64,000 nt of DNA from Sphingomonadales bacterium (GTDB lineage: Bacteria; Pseudomonadota; Alphaproteobacteria; Sphingomonadales; Sphingomonadaceae). Made by a program: the position numbers and the translations under genes. Under the pieces are notes generated by a model, which worked only from the letters and a program-made list of their open reading frames with translations, ran no database searches and was not told where the DNA came from. Positions 55,843 through 64,000 of the stretch are shown one piece after another (the first letter of the stretch is position 1; every line of letters begins with the position of its first letter). The DNA is taken from NCBI GenBank assembly GCA_025352685.1, contig JANXSN010000079.1, positions 1 to 64,000 of the forward strand, written 5' to 3'.

Positions 55843-57219
55843 ATGCGCAGATTTACCCGACTGGTCGCGGCTCTCATCGCGGCAATTCTCATCGTGCAGC
55901 CCGCGATGGCTCAGTCGATTCTGCGCGACGCAGAGACAGAGGCGCTATTCCGCGAGATGTCTGCGCCGATGATCACAGCGGCGGGGCTCAATCCCAAGAG
56001 CGTTGACATCGTGATGATCGGTGACCCGTCGATCAACGCATTCGTTGCGGGCGGCCAGGTTGTCTATATCCATTCGGGCTTGATCCAGGCGGCCGACAAC
56101 GCCAACGAAGTGCAAGGCGTGATTGCGCACGAGCTGGGCCATGTAGCGGCAGGGGACGTGATACGGTCCAGCGCCGGTGCGAGCGAAGCAACGGGGATCA
56201 CGATACTCAGCCTTTTACTGGGCGCTGCGGCGATTGCCGCTGGTTCGGGCGACGCAGGAGCCGGCATCCTGATGGCCGGGCAGCAGGCTGCCATGGGAAA
56301 GTATCTGGCGTTCTCGCGCTCGGTTGAAGCCGGGGCTGACGAATCAGCACGGCGCTACCTGTCAAAAAGCGGTGTGAGCGGGAAAGGAATGATCTCGTTT
56401 TTCAAAAAGCTGCAGCAAGAAGAGTTCCGGTACAGTCAGGACAAGATCGATCCCTATGCCGTAACCCATCCTTTGAGCGGAGACCGTGTCGCGGTGCTCA
56501 AGGACCGTATGTCCGAAGATGCTGCATGGAACACCCCAACCGACCCCGCGATCGAAGCACGATTCCAGAGGGTGAAAGCCAAATTGTTCGGCTATATCAA
56601 CGAGCCTAACGACACGCTGAACCGCTATCCGCTATCAAATACTTCGGTTCCGGCACATTATGCTCGCGCCTATGCGTTTCACAAACAGGCCTTCGTGGAC
56701 AAGGCCGTTGCAGAAACTGACGCCTTGCTCGCAGCCAAGCCCGGTGATCCGTATTTCGAGGAGTTGAAAGGCCAGATCCTTCTGGAATCGGGTCGGCCGA
56801 GCGACGCACTTGCCGTTCTGCGCGACGCCGTTCAGCGTACAAACTACGACCCGTTGATCGCCGCCCTGTTCGGGCACGCCCTGATTGCAACCGAGGACAA
56901 GGCAAATTTCGCCGAGGCTAAAGCAGTCCTGCGAAACGCCGTTCAACGCGACCGCGAGAACCCCTTTGCCTGGTATCAGCTCGGGGTCATCTACACGCAG
57001 GAAGGCGATCAGGCGCGCGCTGCTCTCGCGAGCGCCGAGAAGTACGACCTCGAGGGACAAGCGCCGCAAGCCCTTCGCAATGCAAATGTCGCCATGGCCG
57101 GCCTTCCCAAAGGAACGCCCGATTGGCTGCGCGCGCAGGACATCTCGCTCGTCGCCAAAACTCAGGTCGATGCGCAACACCATAAAGGCGGTCGTCGCAA
57201 ACAGCTCGCCGACCGATAA
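55843..57219 (+). CDS. Exported M48 family metalloprotease with TPR repeats (BepA-like)
   Basis: 458 residues from ATG 55843 (signal peptide FTRLVAALIAAILIVQPAMA). The zinc site is HELGH (96-100), with a third ligand in the EAGADESARRYL segment. The C-terminal half is TPR-like (NYDPLIAALFGHALIATEDK and WYQLGVIYTQEGDQ). BepA-type proteins look after outer-membrane assembly in the periplasm. The frame stays open upstream into rne, but that part has no signal. It precedes the DsbA-like gene by three bases. Confidence 0.92.
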   Translation: MRRFTRLVAALIAAILIVQPAMAQSILRDAETEALFREMSAPMITAAGLNPKSVDIVMIGDPSINAFVAGGQVVYIHSGLIQAADNANEVQGVIAHELGHVAAGDVIRSSAGASEATGITILSLLLGAAAIAAGSGDAGAGILMAGQQAAMGKYLAFSRSVEAGADESARRYLSKSGVSGKGMISFFKKLQQEEFRYSQDKIDPYAVTHPLSGDRVAVLKDRMSEDAAWNTPTDPAIEARFQRVKAKLFGYINEPNDTLNRYPLSNTSVPAHYARAYAFHKQAFVDKAVAETDALLAAKPGDPYFEELKGQILLESGRPSDALAVLRDAVQRTNYDPLIAALFGHALIATEDKANFAEAKAVLRNAVQRDRENPFAWYQLGVIYTQEGDQARAALASAEKYDLEGQAPQALRNANVAMAGLPKGTPDWLRAQDISLVAKTQVDAQHHKGGRRKQLADR

Positions 57220-57222
57220 GAT

Positions 57223-57942
57223 ATGCAGATCAAGGGGCGTGATATCATGATTGGACTGATCGCGGTGGTTACCGGTGCTGCGGCAACCGTAGCTGCAACA
57301 AGTATGGGTACCCCGGTATCAGCGTCAGACAAGTCTGCCGTCGAAAGGGTCGTGCGCGATTATATCCTCGACCATGGCGAAATCCTTCAGCAATCGATCG
57401 AGCGCCTGCAGGCGCACCAGATGGCCAAGGTGATCGATGGCAATCGAACGCTCATTGAGACGCCTTTCTATGGCGCTTGGGAAGGCAATCCTAACGGCGA
57501 TGTCGTGCTCGTCGAATTCTTCGATTATGCCTGCGGCTATTGCCGGGCGAGCCTGCCCGACGTCGATCGGCTGCTCAAGGACGATCCCAAGCTCAAGATC
57601 GTCTATCGAGAAATGCCTGTGCTTGGGCCTGACAGCACGGCCGCTGCAGAACTGAGCCTTAGAGTTGCCAGGAAAGGAAGCTACGCAGCCTTCCACCGCG
57701 CGGCCTATCTTGCACGCCCAGATGCCGCAGTGCGCGCAAAATTGGCCCGACAATTCGGTGTTGACGCCGCCTCTAAGGACGACGAGGCGACCGAGGAAAT
57801 CGCCACAAACCTCCAGCTTCAGAACGCACTTCGCTTGACCGGCACGCCAAGCTGGATTGCAGGCGACAAGATCTTGTCGGGCGCCGTCGGTTACGACGCG
57901 CTAAAGGCGGCGATCGCCGACGTGCGGGCTGGCAAGAAATAG
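57223..57942 (+). CDS. DsbA-like thioredoxin-fold disulfide oxidoreductase
   Basis: 239 residues. An N-terminal signal or anchor (IMIGLIAVVTGAAATVAATS) is followed by a DsbA/Com1-type fold. The active site is C104-G-Y-C107 and the cis-proline is in LTGTPSWIAG. It should form or reshuffle disulfides in the periplasm. It is adjacent to the exported protease, suggesting a shared envelope protein-quality role. The ATG lies three bases after the protease stop. Confidence 0.92.
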   Translation: MQIKGRDIMIGLIAVVTGAAATVAATSMGTPVSASDKSAVERVVRDYILDHGEILQQSIERLQAHQMAKVIDGNRTLIETPFYGAWEGNPNGDVVLVEFFDYACGYCRASLPDVDRLLKDDPKLKIVYREMPVLGPDSTAAAELSLRVARKGSYAAFHRAAYLARPDAAVRAKLARQFGVDAASKDDEATEEIATNLQLQNALRLTGTPSWIAGDKILSGAVGYDALKAAIADVRAGKK

Positions 57943-57955
57943 GCGCCTCTCATTG

Positions 57956-58459
57956 TTACTTTAACGAGGACGCTTTCGCTGCGACTGCCTCAATTTCAAC
58001 AAGGAAATTGGGGCTGGCGAGGCCGGCCACCTGAACGGTCGAACGCGCAACGAGGTTGGGGTTCTCGGACGTACCGAAAAATTCTTTATAGCCCGCGTTG
58101 AATCCCGCGAAGTCCATCTTCCCGCCCATTTTCGGATCACCTGCAACAAATGCCGTCAGCTTTACCACGTCCGACATCGAATAGCCGAGCTTGGCGAGTA
58201 CTGCCTTCATCTTGCTGAACGTGCTGATCGTTTGGGTCCTGGTGTCACCGAAATCATCCATCGTCGCCGTTTTGGTGGGATTGATCGGCGAGGCCACCTG
58301 GCCGCTGAGCAGCACCAATTCGGCGCCCGGCGGAATCGTTACCCCGCCTAGAATCAAGGCCGGCGGAGGATTGGTATGACGCACAATGGGCGCAGCCGAT
58401 GCCAAAGCTGGGCACAGGGTCGCGGCGAGCAAGACACAAGACTTAAGCAGAGCGGTCAT
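57956..58459 (-). CDS. Exported RidA family protein
   Basis: 167 residues. It has a signal peptide (TALLKSCVLLAATLCPALASA), unusual for RidA, which is normally cytoplasmic and destroys reactive enamine/imine intermediates. The conserved arginine is in LVARSTVQVAG and the C-terminal VEIEAVAA is typical. GGGGAG five bases before ATG 58459 fixes the start. It lies 175 bp downstream of an amine-oxidase remnant on the same strand. Confidence 0.88.
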   Translation of the reverse strand: MTALLKSCVLLAATLCPALASAAPIVRHTNPPPALILGGVTIPPGAELVLLSGQVASPINPTKTATMDDFGDTRTQTISTFSKMKAVLAKLGYSMSDVVKLTAFVAGDPKMGGKMDFAGFNAGYKEFFGTSENPNLVARSTVQVAGLASPNFLVEIEAVAAKASSLK

Positions 58460-58633
58460 GAAATCTCCCCAATTTTTATGTTGCTTGAGGACCCTGAAGC
58501 ACACCTGTCCCCGTCGCGTCGTCCGTAACACGTCGACTTGAAGTTTACCCGACCAGCGCTTTGGCCGTCGTGACTCCCAAAGGGCTGAACCCCACTTCGC
58601 GGGGCGACGCGCGCATGTGTCGCATAGTCGTGA

Positions 58634-59475
58634 TCATGAGATTTTCACTTTTGTGGTTTTTCGTTCAACGGCATGTTGCCTCGCCTGCATGTAGAGCGTG
58701 TCTTCGAGCAGGGTCATCGGCAACTGCTGATTGCCAAGCAGAACCCTTAACGGCGTTGGCTGGGGTGCAGTTTCGAAACTTGACGGCCCGGCGCCCGGCG
58801 GCGTGTCGAACCCCGCACGCACGGTACCCCCGAACGCGAAGCTATCGTCAAAATCGCCCTTAAATTTAGGGAGCGGAAGACACTTGGCTTTGTCCTCGGG
58901 CAAGAGGGCTTGGTCAAGCGAGCCTTCAATAACTGCCTTTGGCCAGCAACTCGCAAACATGACCTCGCGTATCATTGATCGCGGTGCGCATCCGCAATCT
59001 GTCGCCGTTGTTTGCAACGACATACGCCGACCGGCTCGAATTGATCTCGACCTCGGGCGGCACGCCGAATTGGCGCGCATAGCCCAAAATATGGTGGTGA
59101 AAGCCTTGGCAAACGCGCCGGACCCGCATTGAAATAGATGCCCTCGGAGAGTTTTGCGGTCTGCGTGTCTTCGCCGATCATCTCGACTTTATCGCCGTTC
59201 CGCACGGTCCATGCTCGGCCGCCGACCCTCCTCTGGCGAACCTCGAGCACTGTTTCAGCAAAGCCTCGCTGCTCGAGTTCGTAAGCCGACACGAACCCGG
59301 AAATGCCAGCTCCAAGGACGACCACTGATTTATCAGTCCCAAAGCCGGCGCCCGTATCGGGAAGAGGGGTTGCAAAGGCGACCCTAAACGTACCCATTGC
59401 CCGCATGGCACTTGCCGTTGCTGCCACGCCCCCGCTAGCGCCAAGCCGCTGCAAAATCGTCCGACGCGTAATCAT
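58634..59475 (-). pseudogene. Broken Tat-exported flavin amine oxidase
   Basis: ATG 59475 follows GGGGAG and begins a twin-arginine signal (RRTILQRLGASGG). A Rossmann FAD motif (VVLGAGISGFVSAYELEQRG) and VGGRAWTVR follow. The frame then moves: after YFNAGPAR it continues in another frame with HHHILGYARQFGVPPEVEINS and ends at TAA near 58926. A third frame continues with VIEGSLDQALLPEDKAKC and ends at LLEDTLYMQA about 58690. At least two frameshifts and loss of the C-terminal half make it a pseudogene. The family oxidises amino acids or amines to imines and hydrogen peroxide. Confidence 0.85.
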
Positions 59476-59817
59476 CAAGCTCCCCTCGACGATGCAACGT
59501 TTCAGGCGTCCCCGACCGCACAATTTCCCTCATGTGTTCAGTTGTCGGCGAACTAAGCTGATGGCGACCGCGCGCCCGCACGCAATCTGGTGAGACACAC
59601 CATCGCTTCTAAAACCGCCTCGTGTCGGCAGTCACTCCAGCCGCCCAATCCATGACAGTTCAAAACGGACGGGCGCGCAATTGCATTTTTTGCGCGTCTC
59701 GTTGCTGCGCAACCGCACCCGACCATCAGAATATATTGTGGGGTTGCACTCGACACCATCGACGTTCGCGCCGATTCAACAACCGTCACACAGAATAATG
59801 AGTAGGGCATAGGAAAA
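59476..59817. other. 342-bp intergenic stretch before the MFS gene
   Basis: No gene is supported. An interrupted palindrome (CGCGCAA/TTGCGCG, 59674-59696, 9-bp loop) lies about 120 bp before the transporter start and could be a regulator site. The promoters of the divergent pseudogene and of the transporter must be here. Confidence 0.4.
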
Positions 59818-61134
59818 ATGGCACTGGCACCACATGCGGACAATGCGGGCGCAACGGGCGAAGGTATAATTGCGCCTGATCTCCAGCTTTTCGTGTTTGC
59901 ATTATTTTTCATCTTTGGTGGGATTACTAGCCTCAACGACATCATCATTCCCAAGTTGAAGGACCTGTTCACGCTCACCGATGCGCGTGCGATGCTCGTG
60001 CAATCTGCATTTTTTTTCGCGTATTTCGTTATGTCGCTGCCGGGCGCAGCGATTGTGCGGCGCTTTGGCTACATGCGTACGGCGGCGATCGGGCTGTTGA
60101 CGATGACTGCAGGCTGCCTGCTGTTCATCCCCGCGTCCCAATCGGGACTTTTTGGACTTTTCTTGTTCGCGTTGTTTGTGCTCGCGAGCGGGATTACGAT
60201 CGTGCAAGTGGTTGCCAATCCGCTGATCTCGCTGCTCGGGCCGCCACGTACTGTGCATAGTCGACTGACATTTGCGCAGGCGTTCAACTCGCTCGGTACA
60301 ACGATGTTTCCCTACGTGGGCTCAATCCTGATTCTAGGCGGCCTTGCACGTATCAACCCCAAGACGCTCTCGGCCGCCTCCCTTGATGCCTATCGAACGG
60401 CTGAAACGCAGACGGTAGCGCACACTTATCTCGCGCTTGCCGCCGCTTTGGTCTTTGTCGCCGTGATCGTCTGGACTCGCCGGAAGCGCCTCAACGAGGT
60501 GCATGATCATACCAGATCCATGTTCCACGCTCTCGACCTTCTGAAGCGTCCCCGCTTCGGCTTTGGTGCTGCCTGCATATTTTTGTACGTGGGGGCAGAG
60601 GTCGCGATTGGCTCAGTGATCGTCAATTATCTGATGCAGGCAAATGTCATGGGTCTTGCCGCAGAAGATGCAGGTAAGCATGTCCCGTTTTACTGGGGTG
60701 GGGCGCTGATCGGTCGATTCATTGGATCAGCGTTATTGCGCGTCGTTTCACCTGGCAAAATCCTGGCGAGCGTCGCGAGTATCGTTGTGCTCCTGCTCTG
60801 TACGTCGGGGAACACGACGGGCGCCTTGGCCGGGTGGTCGCTGCTTGCCATCGGCCTGTTCAATTCAATTATGTTCCCAACAATCTTCAGCCTAGCAAGC
60901 GAGGGTCTGGGGCCACGCTCGGCTGAAGGTTCAGGTGTGATTGCGACCGCTATCGTGGGGGGTGCTGTCGTGCCCCCTCTCATGGGTCTCGTCAGTGACG
61001 CGAGCACGAGGAGCTTTGCACTTATTGTGCCCGCACTCTGCTACGTCTTGATCGCCGCCTATGGGCTTTACGCTCGACGACCCGCAGTAACAACGACGAG
61101 CAGCGGCGCGACGCCGCGTAGTTCATCGCATTAG
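59818..61134 (+). CDS. Sugar MFS transporter (FucP/GluP type)
   Basis: 438 residues with about 12 membrane helices. Family features are LFFIFGGITSLNDIIIPKLK, FFFAYFVMSLPGAAIVRRFGY and FAQAFNSLGTTMFPYVG. The later FYWGGALIGRFIGSALL and FNSIMFPTIFSLASEGLG are also typical. It would import a hexose or fucose-type sugar with protons. No sugar catabolic genes are next to it, so the substrate is open. AGG is close before the ATG. Gene debris follows. Confidence 0.9.
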   Translation: MALAPHADNAGATGEGIIAPDLQLFVFALFFIFGGITSLNDIIIPKLKDLFTLTDARAMLVQSAFFFAYFVMSLPGAAIVRRFGYMRTAAIGLLTMTAGCLLFIPASQSGLFGLFLFALFVLASGITIVQVVANPLISLLGPPRTVHSRLTFAQAFNSLGTTMFPYVGSILILGGLARINPKTLSAASLDAYRTAETQTVAHTYLALAAALVFVAVIVWTRRKRLNEVHDHTRSMFHALDLLKRPRFGFGAACIFLYVGAEVAIGSVIVNYLMQANVMGLAAEDAGKHVPFYWGGALIGRFIGSALLRVVSPGKILASVASIVVLLLCTSGNTTGALAGWSLLAIGLFNSIMFPTIFSLASEGLGPRSAEGSGVIATAIVGGAVVPPLMGLVSDASTRSFALIVPALCYVLIAAYGLYARRPAVTTTSSGATPRSSSH

Positions 61135-62188
61135 CCATGGACCCGAAGGGCCGGCACGCTTTGCCAGTTAATCCGCCTCGCCGCCGCCGTTAGTCATGGC
61201 GGGTATCGCTTTGGTATCCCACTCGGTACCGGAGAAAGGGCAAACGATTCGGCTTGGCCAATCCGGGGTTCGGCATCGACAACGACACTGACGTGCTGAT
61301 GTAGAGCGAGTCCAAACTGATTCCGGCAATGCGTCGGTCCGGCGGGCAAACGCGCCTGACCCTGGATCCCGACACCGGGCACGTGAGTGCCACGTACAAG
61401 AGTGCGAGCCGGTTCAACTGGCTTTTCGAGCATCGTCGGGCGCATTTACGATTAAGGGCGCTAAACATTGGAACGCGCTGCTTACCGATCGTTCAAGGCG
61501 CCAGCCCAACCTTTGCGTGCCGCGGCACCGTAGCAAGGCTCGTCGCGAACGCGAGTATCAGACCCGCTCACCGCCCGCCCTCCCGTTCATGAAGTGCGAT
61601 GTTGTTTACTTCGATGACGACACGCGCGAGCGCCTTACCTCAAACACTGTCCCGCCGCTCCAACTCCAACACGGCCAACGTCGCGTCGGGAAAGAGCGCG
61701 TGCGAGGAAACCAACTTGCAAACTTGGTTCCAAGGGGACCGGCGTATCGTTTTGGACGAGCAGGCCGTCGGCCTGCCTGGGGGCGTACGGCTTCACCGTT
61801 ACTGTTTTGACCAGTGACGATTTGCCGGATGATCCTGACGAGGGCGAGGATGAAGAGCTTCAGCTGATCGAGAATTACACGCCTAAATTTGCGTATGGCC
61901 GCTAGCTTATAGAAAGGCGCGTTTAGGATGCCGACCGCTTCATGCGAGATGTCACTCAAAGCTACCTGACCCCAGTTGTGGACATTCGACATACTACCGC
62001 AACAGCCCGGAAGCTGCCGTTCGTGCGGCGTCGGCGGCAACACTCGGGTGCGTCTATTTCCGGAAACTTAATTGTTGGTATTCGCGGCCGAAAATCAGAT
62101 TTGACCGTGCGACCTCCGCCGAGGTGGCGCAAGGACTAGCATGGAGCCGGGTGCGAGGACGGCTGCCGTCACCTTCGCCACCCTTGGT
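61135..62188. other. About 1 kb of gene debris, no intact gene
   Basis: No frame gives an intact protein of a known family. Short open stretches read like protein but are broken by stops or shifts. Examples on the plus strand are LTLDPDTGHVSATYKSASRF (near 61355) and, in different frames, GDRRIVLDEQAVGLPGGV (near 61734) and DDLPDDPDEGEDEELQLIEN (near 61819). The latter runs to a TAG at 61905. This looks like one or more decayed genes between the transporter and the glp operon. Confidence 0.5.
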
Positions 62189-63727
62189 TTATCCCGGCAC
62201 AGACGCAACGGTCGATTTGCGTATCTTGCGTGCGTCCAGATAAGCCTCAAGCTTACGCGCCAAAGGCTCGCCGCCGTGCATGCCCAGCTTGGTCCGGCGG
62301 TCCAGGATATCGGCCGCTGTTTGAGCCCACTCCTGATCCGCCAGATAGATGACTTCGGCCGCGAATAGCCCTTCGCCGAACGGTTCGCCGAGATCGGCGA
62401 TGCTCGACGCGGTGCCCAGCACGCGGTCGATGCGGGTGCCATAGGCATGCGCCATTCTATCCGCCATCTGCGCCGGTAGAAAGGGCCAGCGCGAGCGGAC
62501 CGAGGCGAGGAACTGGTCTAAACTTCCGGGTAGGTTGCCGCCGGGGAGGGGCGCATTATCGGTCCAGGCCACTCCCATCGCTGGCAGGAAGGGCGCCAGC
62601 AGGGCGAGCGCATGTTCGGCGAGGCGGCGGTAGGTGGTGATCTTGCCGCCGAAGGTCGACAGCAGCTGGGGGGACTGGTCGGTGCCGAGGCGGAGGACAT
62701 AATCGCGCGTGACTTCGGACGCATTGTCGGCGCCGTCGTCGAACAGCGGGCGGACGCCGGAATAGCTCGAGACGACGTCGGCGGGGGTGATGGGCTTGGC
62801 GAAGTAGCGGTTGACGCTGGCGCACAGATAATCGGTCTCGTCGGCGTCGATCATCGGGTTCGTGGGGTCGCCTTCGAACGCCTTATCGGTCGTCCCGATC
62901 AGCGTAAAATCGCCTTCGTAGGGAATGGCGAAGATGATCCGCTTGTCGTCGTTCTGGAGGATGTAGGCATGGTCGCCGTCGAACATCCGGAGCACGACGA
63001 TATGGCTGCCCTTGACCAGCCGCGGCGGGCGTTCGGCGCGGGCGTCGGGCATGTCCTGCAGGACCTGGCCCACCCACGGCCCGGCGGTGTTGACGATCGC
63101 GCGCGCGGTCACGCTCGACCCGTCGCCCAATTGCGCGGTCCATCGATCGGTTTCGCGCCGCGCACCGACGAAGGCGGTGCGGGTGCGGATCGTCGCGCCG
63201 CGTTCCTTCGCGTCGAGCGCGTTGAGGACCACAAGGCGCGCGTCGTCGACCCAGCCATCCGAATAGACGAACCCGCGTTCGATCGGCTTCAACCCGGCGC
63301 CCCATCTGGTGCCGATCAGTCGCACCCCATGCGAGCGCGGCAGTCGCGAACGACCCCCGATGCGGTCGTACATCAGCAGCCCCAGACGGATCAGCCACGC
63401 CGGCCGCATGCCTTTCGCCAGCGGCATGACAAAGCGCATCGGGCTGATCAGGTGCGGCGCGATATCGAGCAATTTCTCGCGCTCGGCGAGCGACTCCCGA
63501 ACCAGCCGGAATTTGTACATCTCGAGGTAGCGCAGTCCGCCGTGGATCAGCTTGGTGCTCGACGAAGAGGTGTGCGAGGCAAGGTCGTCGCGCTCGACGA
63601 GCAGCACTTTAAGCCCGCGCCCGGCGGCGTCACGCGCGATCCCCGTACCGTTTATCCCGCCACCGATGATCAGCAGGTCATAGTCGGCACCTTGCGCGTC
63701 GACGGCAACAAAAGACTCCCAGCTCAT
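62189..63727 (-). CDS. glpD: Glycerol-3-phosphate dehydrogenase
   Basis: 512 residues from ATG 63727. The FAD-binding GGGING is at 22-27. SSSSTKLIHGGLRYLE, VNTAGPWVG and GGKITTYRRLAE are family signatures. It oxidises glycerol-3-phosphate to dihydroxyacetone phosphate at the inner membrane and passes electrons to quinone. The start overlaps the glpK stop (ATGA). The frame extends upstream as a shadow of glpK. Confidence 0.96.
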   Translation of the reverse strand: MSWESFVAVDAQGADYDLLIIGGGINGTGIARDAAGRGLKVLLVERDDLASHTSSSSTKLIHGGLRYLEMYKFRLVRESLAEREKLLDIAPHLISPMRFVMPLAKGMRPAWLIRLGLLMYDRIGGRSRLPRSHGVRLIGTRWGAGLKPIERGFVYSDGWVDDARLVVLNALDAKERGATIRTRTAFVGARRETDRWTAQLGDGSSVTARAIVNTAGPWVGQVLQDMPDARAERPPRLVKGSHIVVLRMFDGDHAYILQNDDKRIIFAIPYEGDFTLIGTTDKAFEGDPTNPMIDADETDYLCASVNRYFAKPITPADVVSSYSGVRPLFDDGADNASEVTRDYVLRLGTDQSPQLLSTFGGKITTYRRLAEHALALLAPFLPAMGVAWTDNAPLPGGNLPGSLDQFLASVRSRWPFLPAQMADRMAHAYGTRIDRVLGTASSIADLGEPFGEGLFAAEVIYLADQEWAQTAADILDRRTKLGMHGGEPLARKLEAYLDARKIRKSTVASVPG

Positions 63728-64000
63728 CGCGAGAGCGTCCGGGCAACGGCGTCCTGCCAGCCGGCGTTGAGCGCGACGCGCTTGTCCGCCGTCATCTCCG
63801 GCTTGAAAATCCGGTCCGCGCGCCACGTCGCCGCGATGTCGTCGGTCCCGCTCCACATCCCGACCGTCATCCCGGCAAGAAACGCCGCCCCCGCCGCAGT
63901 CGTCTCGATATTCGCCGGGCGCGCAACGTCGGTGTCGAGCATGTCCGCGAGGAACTGGCAGAACCAGTCGTTTGCCGCCATCCCGCCATCGACGCGCACC
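63724..64000 (-). CDS. glpK: Glycerol kinase, C-terminal part (cut by the window end)
   Basis: The last 91 codons of glycerol kinase are in the window: VDGGMAANDWFCQFLADMLD, then AAGAAFLAGMTVGMWS and the ending. This is the C-terminal FGGY domain. The enzyme phosphorylates glycerol. The stop overlaps glpD by four bases, forming a glpK-glpD operon. The rest of the gene lies beyond the window. Confidence 0.93.
   Translation of the reverse strand, partial: VRVDGGMAANDWFCQFLADMLDTDVARPANIETTAAGAAFLAGMTVGMWSGTDDIAATWRADRIFKPEMTADKRVALNAGWQDAVARTLSR

Overview
The window reads as chromosomal DNA of an alphaproteobacterium, most likely a sphingomonad (Sphingomonadales). The class is shown by CpdR, the DUF1013 regulator TrcR, an RF2 without a programmed frameshift, and DUF1192. 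The order is suggested by the overall gene content (SapC, FucP-type sugar MFS, exported M48 protease, RNase E with a basic/acidic tail). No species is claimed.

Region 1 (1-6.8 kb) is accessory. A very large STAND/NACHT-type NTPase, cut by the window start, ends in a PD-(D/E)XK-like nuclease motif. It overlaps by ATGA with a DUF4143-type ATPase. A UvrD-like helicase that seems to lack its N-terminus faces them and stops about 115 bp from the 3' end of tRNA-Val(GAC). I read this as one edge of a tRNA-linked defence island whose other edge lies outside the window. It is the best candidate for an undescribed system here.

Region 2 (6.8-24.5 kb) is mostly core. It holds cpdR, an N-formylglutamate amidohydrolase, a candidate small RNA with an anti-Shine-Dalgarno motif, SapC with an FAD-linked 2-hydroxyacid dehydrogenase, a DEAD-box RNA helicase, a PilZ-like protein, an FMN-dependent lactate dehydrogenase and a MATE pump. 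A long leftward series of overlapping or closely spaced genes follows: MBL hydrolase, acyl-CoA ligase, xseB, ispA, coaD, cyclophilin, queA, tgt. It links isoprenoid, CoA and queuosine synthesis. The Tgt lacks the family's zinc cysteines. trcR lies upstream.

Region 3 (24.5-44.1 kb) carries envelope genes (GT4 glycosyltransferase, LpxH-like phosphatase), a GST, a double microsatellite, an ABC-F ATPase, a quinone oxidoreductase with an exported protein of unknown role, a CDP-alcohol phosphatidyltransferase, DUF1192, clpA, an S9 peptidase, small exported proteins, a CHAP protein with an ATP-grasp enzyme, typA, and a cydAB oxidase operon ending in a 35-residue DUF2474 gene.

Region 4 (44.1-64 kb) has the TelA/XpaC pair, a TonB-like protein, a lipoprotein methyltransferase, prfB, PBP1A, an AmiC-type amidase, rne with a long leader, an M48 protease, a DsbA-like thioredoxin, an exported RidA protein beside a frameshifted amine oxidase, a sugar MFS transporter, about 1 kb of gene debris, and a glpK-glpD operon cut by the window end.
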